Made by a program: the position numbers and the translations under genes
Shown: positions 1-10,090 of the stretch, piece by piece
How the letters are laid out: each line of letters opens with the position of its first letter
Numbering within the stretch: the first letter of the stretch is position 1
Notes under the pieces: generated by a model
Told to the model about the DNA's origin: nothing
Seen by the model: the letters and a program-made list of their open reading frames with translations, nothing else
The model's database searches: none
Assembly (NCBI RefSeq): GCF_032854445.1
Contig: NC_088296.1
Span: 22,803,853-22,867,852, forward strand
From: Liolophura sinensis
Taxonomy: Eukaryota > Mollusca > Polyplacophora > Chitonida > Chitonidae
DNA: 64,000 nucleotides
Direction: 5' to 3'

Positions 1-336
1 TGTTACCAACTGGAAACAAATCAGTTGCCAAATAATTTACTATTATTCCAGGTTGAACAGTTCAGTATCAATAAATAAACGGTTATACAACATGTACCTC
101 GCTGTTACTGAGCTGTATCAAGCTGTGTTTAGTTGGCACTACAAGGAAAGGCGCAGCCAGGTACCAACCTGTCAAAGTTTGCGTGTGTACTACTTGACAA
201 ATTTAAGGCAAGAAAACATTAGTTATTGACATTTTTAACATGGACGATCTAGAAATAGTGCAACATATGACCCAAAGCGTGTGCATCATTTAGTTGAATT
301 ATTCGTCTGAATGTCTGAAAATCTTGTTTACATTAG
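1..336. other. left edge, no gene recognised
   Basis: AT-rich sequence upstream of the decayed EGF exon. I see no exon with a convincing frame. It is probably intron of the receptor gene whose later exons follow. Confidence 0.4.
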
Positions 337-474
337 AATGTTCGACTGGCCGGTTCGGAGAGCAATGTTCATGAATATGTCACTGTAAGAACGCCATCTC
401 GTGTAACCATATCAACGGAACATGTGAAGAAGGTGGCTGAGATGCTGGATACAAGGGAGATAATTTTCAAGAAC
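337..474 (+). pseudogene. decayed EGF-like exon of a scavenger-receptor/MEGF-type gene
   Basis: The exon lies between an acceptor AG at 335-336 and a donor gtgagg at 475. It is phase 1 at both ends (138 bp), the usual arrangement for single EGF modules. In that frame the text reads CSTGRFGEQCS, then ICHCKNAISC, then NHINGTCEEGG and DAGYKGDN, which is the cysteine spacing of EGF repeats in MEGF10/SREC-type receptors. The frame has TGA at 372-374 and TGA at 438-440. The second sits where the family has Cys, and a later expected Cys is Phe. It therefore looks dead as a domain. Because the exon is symmetric, skipping it would keep the reading frame of the mRNA. Family placement is from motif recognition, not from a search. 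Confidence 0.6.
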
Positions 475-1230
475 GTGAGGTTCTCTATCATGTCTGTGCT
501 TGTTGTTGGGCGGGAATAAACGTATACTAACATTTAAAGGTTTCTGATCCACAGTAAATGCTCATACCCTACAGCCGAATAATAACGGTACGTGTACTTA
601 GTAATGTGAATTTCACTTTAAAAGTTGACTGTAATTTTACAGTAGAAAAAAGGTAGCAAACGTGCTAGTAACTTACTCTAAATTCTTCAATACATGATTC
701 AAAGTTCAAATCTACTTCAGGACGGGTGAAAGGTCATTGATTTGGGCTAAATGTTTCCAAAACAAGGGTAACGTAACGACTGTACCAAACTAATGATCTC
801 TCATTCGTTCTTAAGTGATATGCACTGTAAAACATTTATTTGCATTCAGAGAACATTGGAAATCTGAACTAGGATCAGACGTATTCTGATCAACACGGTA
901 ATATACATCAAATAATTTGGAGAAAGACTACAGCGGGAATAAAACTATAAAAACAGCATTTTAAAGGACAAACCAATACAGAGGAACGATTTTTGAAAAG
1001 CCTTATGTAATCTGAGCAGTTATCTTAGGGAAATATATAATGGATATATTATGACTCCTATCTTGGGCCCCTGCACACTTATAACCAATTGGTGGGCTAT
1101 TTTGCTTGTTTCCGCTGTTAGTTTCTGGTGCAGTTGTTGCCGACGAGCGTTTCACTTTTCGTATTCGTTTAAAACTTCAGACCATACCGTAAAGACTTGT
1201 ATTCCGTGCTTTCTGATGTGTACTGTCAGA
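475..1230. other. intron-like sequence, no gene
   Basis: No exon recognised. The stretch around 740-815 is repeated in diverged form at about 4985-5060, both containing the run aaaacaagggtaac, so an old duplication covers part of this area. Confidence 0.4.
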
Positions 1231-1545
1231 GGAAATATAGCAACAAGTATATAGATAGAAGGTTAAATACAACAAGTATACGGATAGAAGGCCTAAATAC
1301 AACAAGTATAGAAATAACAGGCTTAAACAGAACAACACGTATAGAGAGAGAAGGGTTAAATACAACAACGAGTAAAGAGATAGAAGGCTTAAACTCAACA
1401 ACACGTATAGAGATAGAAGGGTTAAATACAACAACGAGTATAGAGACAGAAGGGTTAAATACAACAACGAGTATAGAGATAGACGGGTTAAACAGAACAA
1501 TAAGTATGAGGACAGAAAGCTTAAATGCTACAAGTATGGAGATAG
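1231..1545 (+). repeat. 33-bp minisatellite, first block
   Basis: About ten units of 30-33 bp built around aacaacaagtatagagatag. One plus-strand frame reads as an 11-residue repeat close to EGLNTTTSIEI, and the minus strand is also open. The block continues after an inserted SINE at 1860. Confidence 0.9.
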
Positions 1546-1859
1546 AGTGAGTGAGTGAGTGCTTGGGGTTTAACGTCCTACTCGATAATTTTTCAGTCAT
1601 ATGACGACGAAGGATTCCTTAGGGTGCATGTACGTGTAATGTGCCTCCTTGTTGCAGGACGGATTTCCACCGCTCTTTTATTTAGTGCTGCTTCACTGAG
1701 ACGACTTACCGAAGGCAAGTAAGTCGCTCCGCCCGATGCATTATACTGATACGGGTACAACTTCCTCTTTTAAAGTCTTAGGTGTGACTCGATCAAGGAT
1801 TGATCCTGGATCTACCGGTCCCAAAGCCAACCCTCTGCCAACTGTGCTATCCGGGCCGG
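1546..1859 (-). mobile_element. tRNA-derived SINE, family A, full-length copy
   Basis: Inserted inside the minisatellite. On the minus strand it begins near 1858 with a tRNA-like head (gatagcacagttggcagag as A-box region, ggatcaatcc as a degraded B box). It ends near 1546 in a (CACT)n-type tail. A 5'-truncated copy in the opposite orientation lies at 39745-40008. The flanking text on both sides contains gagatag, the minisatellite sequence, so a target-site duplication cannot be told apart from the array. Confidence 0.75.
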
Positions 1860-2336
1860 TATATAGAGATAGAAGGCCTAAATACAACAACACGTATAGA
1901 GATGGGAGGCTTAAATGCAATAACAAATATAGAGATAGAAGGGTTAAATATAGCAACAAGTACGGGGATAAAAGGCTTAAATACAACAAATATAGAGATA
2001 GAAGGGTTAAATACAGCAACAAGTACGGAGATAAAAGGCTTAAATACAACAAATGTAGAGATAGAACGCTTAAATACAACAACGCGTATACAGATAGAAG
2101 ACTTAAACACAACAAAAAGTACAGAGATAAAAGGCTTACATGCAACAACAAGTATAGAGATAGAAGGCTTACATACAACAACAAGTATAGAGATAGAAGG
2201 TTTAAATACAACAACAAGTATAGAGATTGAAGGCTCAAATACAACAACAAGTATAGAGATAGAAGGCTTACATACAACAACAAGTATAGAGATAGAAGGC
2301 TTACATACAGCAACACGTATACAGATAGATAACAAA
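1860..2336 (+). repeat. 33-bp minisatellite, second block
   Basis: About fifteen further units of the array that starts at 1231. The last units are nearly identical. Long open frames on both strands here (EGLNTTTSIEI on plus, SLYLLLYVSLL on minus) are products of the repeat and not genes. Confidence 0.9.
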
Positions 2337-2612
2337 TTATCGTTGCCTTTCACACAACAAATAGTTTTCCTTCTCCTTTCATGCATAGCAGACAGGTACC
2401 TTTCCCTCAAAAGCCCCTCAATCTTGTATATAACCCTTATAGATCATCAACGTACTTACGCGTTGCCTATTGTTACATGTCTAAAATGTGTACCTGTCAA
2501 TATAACAGACAGATTCAGGTCGTCAGACTGTAGTCTTTGCCTTCTTGGCGAATGCGGTGTTTTATCTGTGGTGGAATAACCAATCAAAGGCCTTGTATTT
2601 TTTTCACTGTAG

Positions 2613-2800
2613 AGACGGCTAGTATCGAAGGTAGGCCTGTATACAACGAAACTTCATCCACTGGTCTTCTCGTCGGTGTGTGTATGCTGGCGGGGATTTC
2701 CCTCGTCCTAATGGTGTATGTTGTTATCTTCACTGTCAAGGGACGGCGCTGGTACATAAGATTTCAACAAGAGGTCAAGTCACGTTATGAATCCGCTCAG
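2613..2800 (+). CDS. transmembrane exon of a single-pass receptor (scavenger-receptor/MEGF-like)
   Basis: Acceptor ttttttcactgtag at 2598-2612 and donor CAG|gtaaga after 2800. The exon enters in phase 1, as expected after EGF exons, and leaves in phase 0. It encodes a short Ser/Thr-rich juxtamembrane part with an N-glycosylation site (NET). A hydrophobic segment follows (LLVGVCMLAGISLVLMVYVV), then a basic stop-transfer and cytoplasmic start (KGRRWYIRFQQEV). Joined to 4408-4455 it gives a short cytoplasmic tail. The EGF exon at 337-474 has matching phase and the same strand, so I infer one gene. Another single-pass receptor type is possible. The exon is intact, unlike the EGF exon. Confidence 0.6.
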
Positions 2801-2994
2801 GTAAGACTAAATCTTAACATACAGCTCATGCATATGTATGGTGAAAGTACACGTATAATGTTATCTTAACTGTCAAGGGAGGCCGCTGGTACATAAGACT
2901 TCAGCAAGAGGTAAAGTCACGTTATGATTCCGCCCAGGTAAGATTGAATTTTAACGTACAGTTCATGCATATGTATGGTGAATGTACACGTATA
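2723..2994 (+). repeat. 137-bp tandem duplication of exon 3' half plus donor
   Basis: Copy 1 at 2723-2857 holds the 3' half of the transmembrane exon, its donor and 57 bp of intron. Copy 2 at 2860-2994 repeats all of it, including a second donor (cgcccag|gtaaga, exon side ending 2937). The two copies are close to 90 percent alike by eye. Read-through of the first donor meets TAA at 2867-2869 inside copy 2. Confidence 0.9.
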
Positions 2995-3014
2995 CTGATT
3001 TCATTATCGGGAGA

Positions 3015-3470
3015 ACACAAGCGTTCTCTGAGTGTAAGGAACAGCAACTTTTATGTGAGTGTGATTTTCAGAAAATACTTTCTGAGTGTAAGGAGCAATA
3101 AATGTCACGTTTGATTTACTGGAAATGCTCTCTGAGTGTAAGGAGCAACAAATGTTATGTAATTATGAGGAGCAATAAATGTTATGTAAATGTGATTAAC
3201 AGGAAATATTATCTGAGTGTAAGGAGCAACACATGTTAGGTGAGTGTAACGAACAGCAAATATTATTTAAGGAGCAACAACTGTTATGTAAGTGTAAGGA
3301 ACGACTAATGTCATTTGAGTGTTAGGAGCAACACATGTTATGTGAATGTAAGGAGCAACAAATTTATGTGAATGTAAGGAGCAATAAATATCATTTGAGT
3401 TCTAGGAGCAACAAACTTTATGTAAATGTTAGGAGCAACAAACGCCATGTGCTTGTAGGGGACAGTAAAT
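3015..3470 (+). repeat. degenerate ~27-bp tandem repeat
   Basis: Diverged units of the form gtaaggagcaacaaatgtta lie in the last intron of the receptor gene. They resemble the younger 26-bp array that follows. Confidence 0.75.
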
Positions 3471-3539
3471 GTGAGTGTAGAATAGACAAATGTGGTGAGG
3501 GTAAACACATGAGATGTAAGTGTAGGATACACAAAGGCG

Positions 3540-4255
3540 ATTCGAGCGTAGGCTAGACAAATGTAATGTGAGCGTAAGATAGACAAATGTAATGTGAGCG
3601 TAGGATAGACAAGTGTAACGTGAGCGTAAGATAGACAAAGGCAACGTGAGCGTAGAATAGACAACTGTAACGTGAGCGTAGGATAGGCAAGTGTAACGTG
3701 AGCGTAGGATAGACAAATGTAGCGTGAACGTAGGATGGACAAGTGTAAGGTGAGCGTAGGATACACAAATGTAACGTGGGCGTATGATACACAAATGTAA
3801 CGTGAGCGTAGGACAGACAAATGTAACGTGAGCGTAGGACAGACAAATGTAACGTGTGTGTAGGATAGGCAAATGTAACGTGGACACAGGATAGACAAGT
3901 TTAACGTGAGTGAGGTGTGAGTGAGTGCGAGTGTAGGATAGGCAAATGTAACGTGGGCGAGTGATACACAGATCTAACTTGAGCGTAGGACAGACAAATG
4001 TAATGCGAATGCAGGATAGACAAATGTAACGCGGGCATAGGATAGACAAGTGTAACGTGAGTGAGATGTGAGTGAGTGTGAGTGTAGGACAGGCGAATGT
4101 AACGTGGGCGTAGGATACACTAATATAACGTGAGGGTAGCTTAGACAAATGTAATGTGAGCGTGGGATAAAGAAATGTAATGTGAGCATAGGATATACAA
4201 ATATAACGTGAGTGTAGTATAGACAAATGTAATATGAGCGTAGTATAAAGAAATG
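3540..4255 (+). repeat. 26-bp satellite array
   Basis: About 27 units of gtaggatagacaaatgtaac plus gtgagc. The unit length is not a multiple of three and lacks stops on the minus strand. All three minus frames therefore stay open and repeat every 26 residues, which produces a spurious 289-codon frame. Not a gene. Confidence 0.9.
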
Positions 4256-4407
4256 TGATGATATCGTGTGAATTTGCATTCATCTTGGATTTATACAAAT
4301 CCTGTTTTTCACAGAAAAGAAAGATGTTAAGATTAAGGTATCCTCCAGTGTCACAGATTTATAAGCAACGTTCAGTTACGAACAACGCTATTCATCGTTT
4401 TTTCCAG

Positions 4408-4455
4408 GTGCCACGAGAAGAAAGAAGCTCAGAGCTCTGTGAGAATGTGAATTAG
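4408..4455 (+). CDS. terminal exon of the receptor-like gene
   Basis: Acceptor cgttttttccag ends at 4407 and the exon starts in phase 0, matching the donor at 2800. It codes VPREERSSELCENVN and a TAG stop at 4453-4455. Support is the splice signal and phase agreement only. The peptide has no recognisable motif. Confidence 0.45.
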   Translation: MPREERSSELCENVN

Positions 4456-6040
4456 GATCAGTCGGATTTTATGACTAATCTGAGCCGGCACTTCGGATCT
4501 ACACTGAAGTGTACATTTCGTAATATGATAACATTGTAACATAATGACAGGCATCTGTGAACAAACATTGCTGAGAAATTTTTGCTCGAAAATACATGAC
4601 TAACCAGCTTATTTTTCTTAGAGAAATACTAGTATATCATTGAGATACTAAAGTTTTTTTTATCTTAGGTGTCTCTTCACTTATATACAACCAATGGTTT
4701 GACTATTTCATTTGTCACCCTTTGATTACCTTTTCTTCGTCAAGAAAACATACTAAGCTTGTGGGAAAGTTGACTCGTCCTGGGGCTTGTTTTACGAAAA
4801 TGTTGCAAACTACGCTTAGCATAACTTCCATGACAACGTACAGTGAACACAGCGCTTCCACAGATCAGTTTTTGCAGAAAATATAAAGAGGGTAACTCTG
4901 ATTATTGACGTCTTTATATGATTTCTATATTTCGGCTACACTGGCTGTGTCACAATCAGGAAATCAGGTATCAATTGCCAAAATATAATAGGATATTGGG
5001 CTAAATCTTCCCAAAACAAGGGTAACATGATGACTGTACCAAAATAATGATCTCTTCCTTTTATTTTATAGAGACACGTCACCATGCAAACTGGGCTTCA
5101 CATCCATGACCAGATTGTCCACACCTGAAGCAACTGTACGTCAAGCATTTATCATGCTGGTGTATCTCTTGTCATGGAAGTGACGCCAGGTACAAATTAC
5201 GACTGCTTTGTGAAACGGCACGATTTAAAAAATTTTCAAACGGACATGTGCTGGTTAATCATATAGGCAGTAAACATTTGGCACTGTGCTAGTCGGTGTT
5301 GTACGTATATGTGCGGAAAATACAGTAATGATGAAAATTTTTCATCAAAAGAAACCAATACGATTTTGGCAACAGTTTGTGATGGGCACCCGCTTGAATG
5401 ACGACTATTACAAAAACAGCGAAATTTGAATACCAGTGACAAATCAAGCTTGTTTTCAAAGACGCGTGCCCTTAGTGACTGGCCTAAAGCTCTTATGTGT
5501 AGAAATACAATGACCAATTGAGCAGTTGGAAGCCAAATCCAACCTTTTAAACGGGAAAACATACTGTGTTTACATGATACGTGATAGTGGACCAGAATTC
5601 CACTGGGCACTATCGCGTTTTTTCACAACTAAACAATGTTTTGTGGTTAAAAAAAGCCCCTTATGCGAGAGCGTAAATCACAATGCAAACAAAGAGACAA
5701 TCAGTTTGATACAACAATCTGTGTTAACATTGCTACGTGCTGTTTCATACTTAGAAACATTTTTATGACACCCAAAGAGCTGCTTTGTACTGGGTACATT
5801 ACTTTGCAACGGAGTTAAACTTTAAAACTGGTCCATTCTACCAGGCTTTACTAGGCGACATTTATGTTGTTGTTCTTTCAACTTTTTAACTCCGGAGGGG
5901 ATTCATCCTGTGTCCATAATCTTTGACAATTTTAAAAGAGTTTACAATATTGTGGACCCATCTGATACAGAGTGTTTGACTTCCTTTTATTTTAACAAGA
6001 TCTGAGACTCCTGTTTATCTGGCGTTCATACCACTGATAC
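4456..6040. other. intergenic, no gene recognised
   Basis: AT-rich. It contains a diverged copy of the 740-815 segment near 4985-5060. A minus-strand frame of 124 codons at 5236-5610 has no motif and no composition that sets it apart from chance, so it is not called. Confidence 0.4.
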
Positions 6041-6246
6041 CCCGCTTGCGAATCGATCCCATTTTGGTCTTGCAATCCACACCATCCAGCCACGGTCTTT
6101 GGTGAGAGAGGTGCATTGCCCGGATGTATTCCGATTTCCGTCATTCTCTGCCCAGTGCATGTATTCAACAGGTGACAAATCTGACCAGGTATACTGCTTG
6201 TTGCACCCACAGGTCAGCCCCCGTGACAAGCCAGTCCACCAAGCCG
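6041..6246 (-). pseudogene. lectin pseudogene exon 4 (second half of domain 2)
   Basis: Acceptor tttgctcag ends just above 6246; the phase 2 entry matches the previous exon. It reads GLVDWLVTGADLWV, then changes frame to NKQYTWSDLSPVEYMHW and NTSGQCTSLTKDRG. It changes frame again to LDGVDCKTKMGSIRKRG, where the last Arg stands at the expected final Cys. Two frame breaks and a lost cysteine mark decay. The donor is probably G|gtatca at about 6040. Confidence 0.55.
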
Positions 6247-6582
6247 CTGAGCAAACTGAGAATACATGAAGATTTATATAGCTGATCTACTAATATCCCT
6301 TGCCTTTCCTTCTTCTTCTTTGTTTTGGTTTTTTTTTGTTTTTTTTTTTGGATTTTTTTTTCGCTTTTCTGAGAAGAACATTTACGGTTTATGGTATATT
6401 TTTATTTGTTTGCTTGATAATTTGTGTTTTACCGACATACCAGTTAAGTTTTTCAGTCGTTCGATGGGGGTCTTAACAGTGGTGGAAACAGGAATAATAT
6501 TGTAAACTCCGGTCATGTAAATGACTGAATTTCCAACAAGTCGAACACTGCCTCTGTTAAAAACCAGGTTAAAATGTCTCAC

Positions 6583-6683
6583 CTGTCGTTAATGAAGTCG
6601 TCTTCCTCTTCTGACAGAATGGAGACCAGGTTTGCGTGGAGTGCGGTGCAGTGTATGTAGTACTCTACATACGCCCTCTCTTC
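6583..6683 (-). pseudogene. lectin pseudogene exon 3 (first half of domain 2)
   Basis: Acceptor ctgacag and donor AG|gtgaga on the minus strand; enters phase 0, leaves phase 2. It codes EERAYVEYYIHC then TALHANLVSILSEEEDDFI, the second-helix and LVSI region of the fold. This exon has no stop. Confidence 0.55.
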
Positions 6684-7088
6684 CTGTCAGACGTGGTAAG
6701 AGAAATCCCCTAACCTCTGCCAACCTCTTGGACAAGGTGTCTTAACCAGAGCTGTATCATATCAGAACTAACTCATTGACATTCAGCCAATACTCAACTT
6801 GTTTGCATGACTGTGTTTTTATCTTATTAGTACTATTATATCAGCTGTAATATTGATGTCAACATTTGAAAGTGAACATCAGTTATTATATATCTTTACT
6901 TCAAGGTACTATGAGTAAACCATCAACATAAAGGCAACAGCCACACTCCACATGTTAGAAATGTACTAGTATTCTTTCCTAACTTACGCATTCTACAAGG
7001 AAAGACATATTCGTTGTTGCACGGTTTCGTCGTGAAGTTAAAAAAAAATGTTTGTGCTCTCAAGGGCTTTGGTTAGTTTTGAGACATC

Positions 7089-7156
7089 TGGTGCTGGCTC
7101 CCCTTCTTTCCAGTTTGTGTAGCCAGGCGTGGTCCCGTCCGCCCACACGTATTTAC
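7089..7156 (-). pseudogene. lectin pseudogene exon 2 (WND-type loop of domain 1)
   Basis: Acceptor ctatgtag, then phase 1 text KYVWADGTTPGYTNWKEGEP, the long-loop region of a C-type lectin domain. In the carbohydrate-binding families the EPN-type motif would follow here; the sequence reads EPAP instead. The exon's 3' boundary is unclear, because no GT donor in the right phase is visible, so the end given is approximate. Confidence 0.6.
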
Positions 7157-7641
7157 CTACATAGGTTAATGCATTCTGTGTTAAATATGGTATATACATA
7201 TATGGGCACAGTACAGACGAGTGTTTTCTGCACTGTTCAGTCATCTCATCTTGTGGAATCAATACCAGCCTGACAGCCTGAGTGTTAAGTCATTGAACTT
7301 AGCATTTAGTTGTTAAACACTGTGTTTTCGCAACCACTTACGTAATATCCAAATCATGACAAAAACGCACAGATATGCTCTGTTACTTATCTGCGATAAA
7401 TTCTCCCAAACACATACAGCGTAATTAAGATGATGGTCAGGATTGTATGAAAGGCGGAGAGCGCCTTGTAAATGACTGCTGTTCGACAGTTACTTGACAA
7501 ACCCACGACTTTAAAGACGCAGCACACTCAACGACGGCTGGATTCGAACCCACGACTCCACTGGTCAAATTCTGGACGGTTCTGACGAAAAACCTTTCTA
7601 ACCCATCAAACTTACTTTACATTTTCTAATGGAGTACATGC

Positions 7642-7829
7642 CTTCATATTTCTTATCTGTGTAGCCAATCCATGCAAATTGTTAGTCACCATAAAGTACA
7701 TTTCGAAAGAATTTCATAGCGCCGTCATCAAACACGGACACTAGGTCTGCATCTTCATGAATTCAAGCTTTACCAGCCTCGCGAAATGATCTGGCAGGAG
7801 GTAATATGAAGTAACAGCCGTCTTCATAC
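7642..7829 (-). pseudogene. lectin pseudogene exon 1 (first half of domain 1)
   Basis: Acceptor accag precedes YEDGCYFILPPARSFREAG on the minus strand. The frame then meets TGA at 7763-7765, where the fold has Cys. It continues HEDADLVSVFDDGAMKFF and meets TAA at 7682-7684. It ends WIGYTDKKYE in phase 1 at a GC donor (GAAG|gcatgt), which agrees with the phase of the next exon. A later GT site at 7611-7615 would break the phase. Confidence 0.6.
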
Positions 7830-9175
7830 CTGGTATACCGTGACGGAAAAGAGGCTGAAACCAATGGTGACAATAAACTTTATCAATTTATCATTTGTCA
7901 AAAAGACGAGTGTGTAAGGGATGAGGAGTGGTGATATCGGAGATAGTAAGACTGGGACTCAGTGGATGGGCATCAGAAATATGACAGATGAACAGAACTT
8001 AAAGAAACTTAACTTAAAGAAAAAACGTTTCCATATGGATAGAACAAAACCTGAGCCGATTATCTGTAAAGACACTTTTGTCTACAGTATAGACGGTGTA
8101 TTCAATCTTTTTGACTGAAGATATGCCGGTTGATTATTTTTTTTTTTGTACTTTCTTAGTTCTTTGGTGGTTTGTTATATAAGTGGTTTTCGAAATTGGC
8201 CTGGAACGTCCTCATTGGTTGATGCCTTGTATACGATTGTTTCGACGCATAGGTTCAAGACATACAATTTACCATTTCTGGCAAAATTTGTCACTGACTC
8301 CACAAATCGTTATCAGCCAAACATCTGTCATAAACACCTACAAATTTCAAATCCCCAGGTTTTGGACTAGCTATATCGTTATAGTAAGATTCTGTTGCTT
8401 TGAGGAAAAATTATTTTGAATCCACTGAGTTTCCAGACGATCGTTAAAGATTGTGTATCATTCCAGAGAATCGTCTGGGTTCCGATACATTTAAAATTTC
8501 TGATGTTTTTCATTCTAACAGCATTTTTATTTTCAAATCTGCCGATGTGTAAGCTATAATCTCCCCACTAAAAGATAAGAAAGTGGAGAACGAACCTTTT
8601 ATCAACTGTTTTTACAAAGCGACAGAAAATGTTGGACATTGGTAGCATGTAGTAATCACCCTACTGTCTGAGAACGACATTTTGTGCTCTTCTATTTAAA
8701 TGTCTGTAGGATATAGAATGGCAGTTATTGTCCCTTTACCAGGCTTTTTATGGCTTTTTGCTGGACGTTAGAAAAGTTATTTGTATAAACTACGCAATCT
8801 ATTCAGGTTTTAGTTTGACCAACTTTTAAGCTATCGTTTGTTAAAAATGTCATCTAGTTCAAGTGCAAGTGGTGGATATGTAACGGTACTTACACGTCAA
8901 GATATGTTGCAAAGGCATCAGAGGAGAAATAATGAACGGAGAAAGGTCACTGAGTACATATGCAGATTGACTTTGAGGACATTTAAACGTCGGGACGCGT
9001 TAGAGAGTCAAAGTGAAACCAAGATGATGTACTGGGAAAAGTCATGAGATTCACAGTCAAGCGCAGTGATGCCTATTGGACAGAGTTCAATGTGTTTTGA
9101 CGGAGGATCACACCAATTACCTATACTCCTATCGACTTAACTGTAAACCCTGTCACAGACACTGACATATTTCAA
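7830..9175. other. intergenic, no gene recognised
   Basis: No convincing exon on either strand. A 69-codon plus frame at 8838-9047 rich in Arg, Lys and Glu has no recognisable motif and no splice context that would support it. Confidence 0.4.
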
Positions 9176-9179
9176 ATTG

Positions 9180-10000
9180 TTTAAACGTTTTAGTATGATA
9201 CAACCTTAATAAATGAATTTTATGTTATCTCTTGTAGTATATGTTGTCAAGGCTGTGTGGGTGTAAAGACGGATGTTAGGGAATTAAAGCCAGGTAGTCT
9301 ATTCGCAGAGACAGTAGTGTAGGCTGTGTTACTGCGAGGGGTTCGTTCTGACCGCTTGTTGGTACAGACATTGTATAACCAATTACCTCCATGCCCGGTT
9401 TCCAGCATGCAACTTGCCTCTAAATAATTATGACGTCTTTTAGTAAGTCGCATACATTCAGCTCGCTGTAAATCCAGTCATACTCGCTATCAAAACTCCT
9501 TTCAGTCAATGACACGTAACAACACAAGTTCTGCACACGGATATGTTGGAGGGCTACAATATTGCAAGGAGAATGATGTTAGGTCATTTTGTCTATGTGT
9601 TCAGGTAACGTCAAGACTATTCAAAAACAGTGGCATGCTGGATATTGGGCGGTGTTCAACGTATTTTCACGGAGGGCCATTACCTAAACTACAATTGATT
9701 TTCCTGCAAATCGTGTTACTGGCACTGTCATATTTAAAACTGTTTACGCGTTTTAGTATGATATAACCTTAAGAAATGAATTTTATTTTTATCTCCTGTA
9801 GTATATGATCTAGAGTGTGGATTAAGAGGTGCATGTGAGGAAATTAAAGCCAGATAGTCTATTCGCAGAGCCAGTAGTGTAGGCTGTGTTACTGCGAGGA
9901 TTTCGTTCCAACTGCTTGTTGGTGCATCCATAACAAAATAAGTTACTCTCCACGCTCATTGTCCAGCATGCAATTTGCTTTGAATAATTATGACGTCAGT
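9180..10000 (+). repeat. direct duplication, about 260 bp, offset about 562
   Basis: Copy 1 at about 9180-9440 and copy 2 at about 9743-10000 share long runs such as gttttagtatgata, gtagtgtaggctgtgttact and aataattatgacgtc. Weaker similarity extends upstream of both copies. No coding frame is conserved between them. Confidence 0.85.
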
Positions 10001-10019
10001 TGAGGAAATGAGTTTATGG

Positions 10020-10090
10020 TGTCGAATGAATGATTATGGTTTAACGCCACATCGGCAATATTTCAGCCATATCGTGGCGTCTTGAATACC
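10020..10090 (-). mobile_element. SINE 3' tail fragment, third type
   Basis: The text ggtttaacgccacatcggca and atatttcagccatatcgtgg has the same layout as the 3' ends of the two SINE families elsewhere in this window, but it differs in sequence from both. Confidence 0.5.

Larger units (their letters stand above)
6041..7829 (-). pseudogene. C-type lectin domain (mannose-receptor-like) pseudogene, four exons
   Basis: Reading the minus strand from 7829 down, four exon remnants spell two C-type lectin domains. Domain 1 is 7642-7829 plus about 7089-7156. Domain 2 is 6583-6683 plus 6041-6246. Hallmarks are WIGYTDKKYEG, YVWADGTTPGYTNW with KEGEPAP, NLVSILSEEEDDFI, and YTWSDLSPVEYMHW. The gene is dead as read: two stops in the first exon, missing cysteines, and two frame breaks in the last exon. 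The 3' half of domain 1 was not found. Such domains occur in secreted or membrane pattern-recognition lectins; the ligand cannot be inferred. Upstream exons beyond 7829 were not recognised. Confidence 0.65.

Noticed and set aside
372-440. TGA codons in the EGF exon, and TGA at 7763 in the lectin exon, as selenocysteine or recoding
   Set aside because: One TGA replaces a non-cysteine position, the lectin exon also has TAA and the genes show other decay, and no SECIS-type structure was seen. Pseudogene decay explains all.
1741-2579. Several 160-260-codon frames on both strands
   Set aside because: Products of the 33-bp minisatellite and an embedded SINE; they run straight through the SINE and have no splice support.
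3429-4298. 289-codon open frame, minus strand
   Set aside because: It is the 26-bp satellite translated; the peptide cycles every 26 residues and every frame gives the same text.
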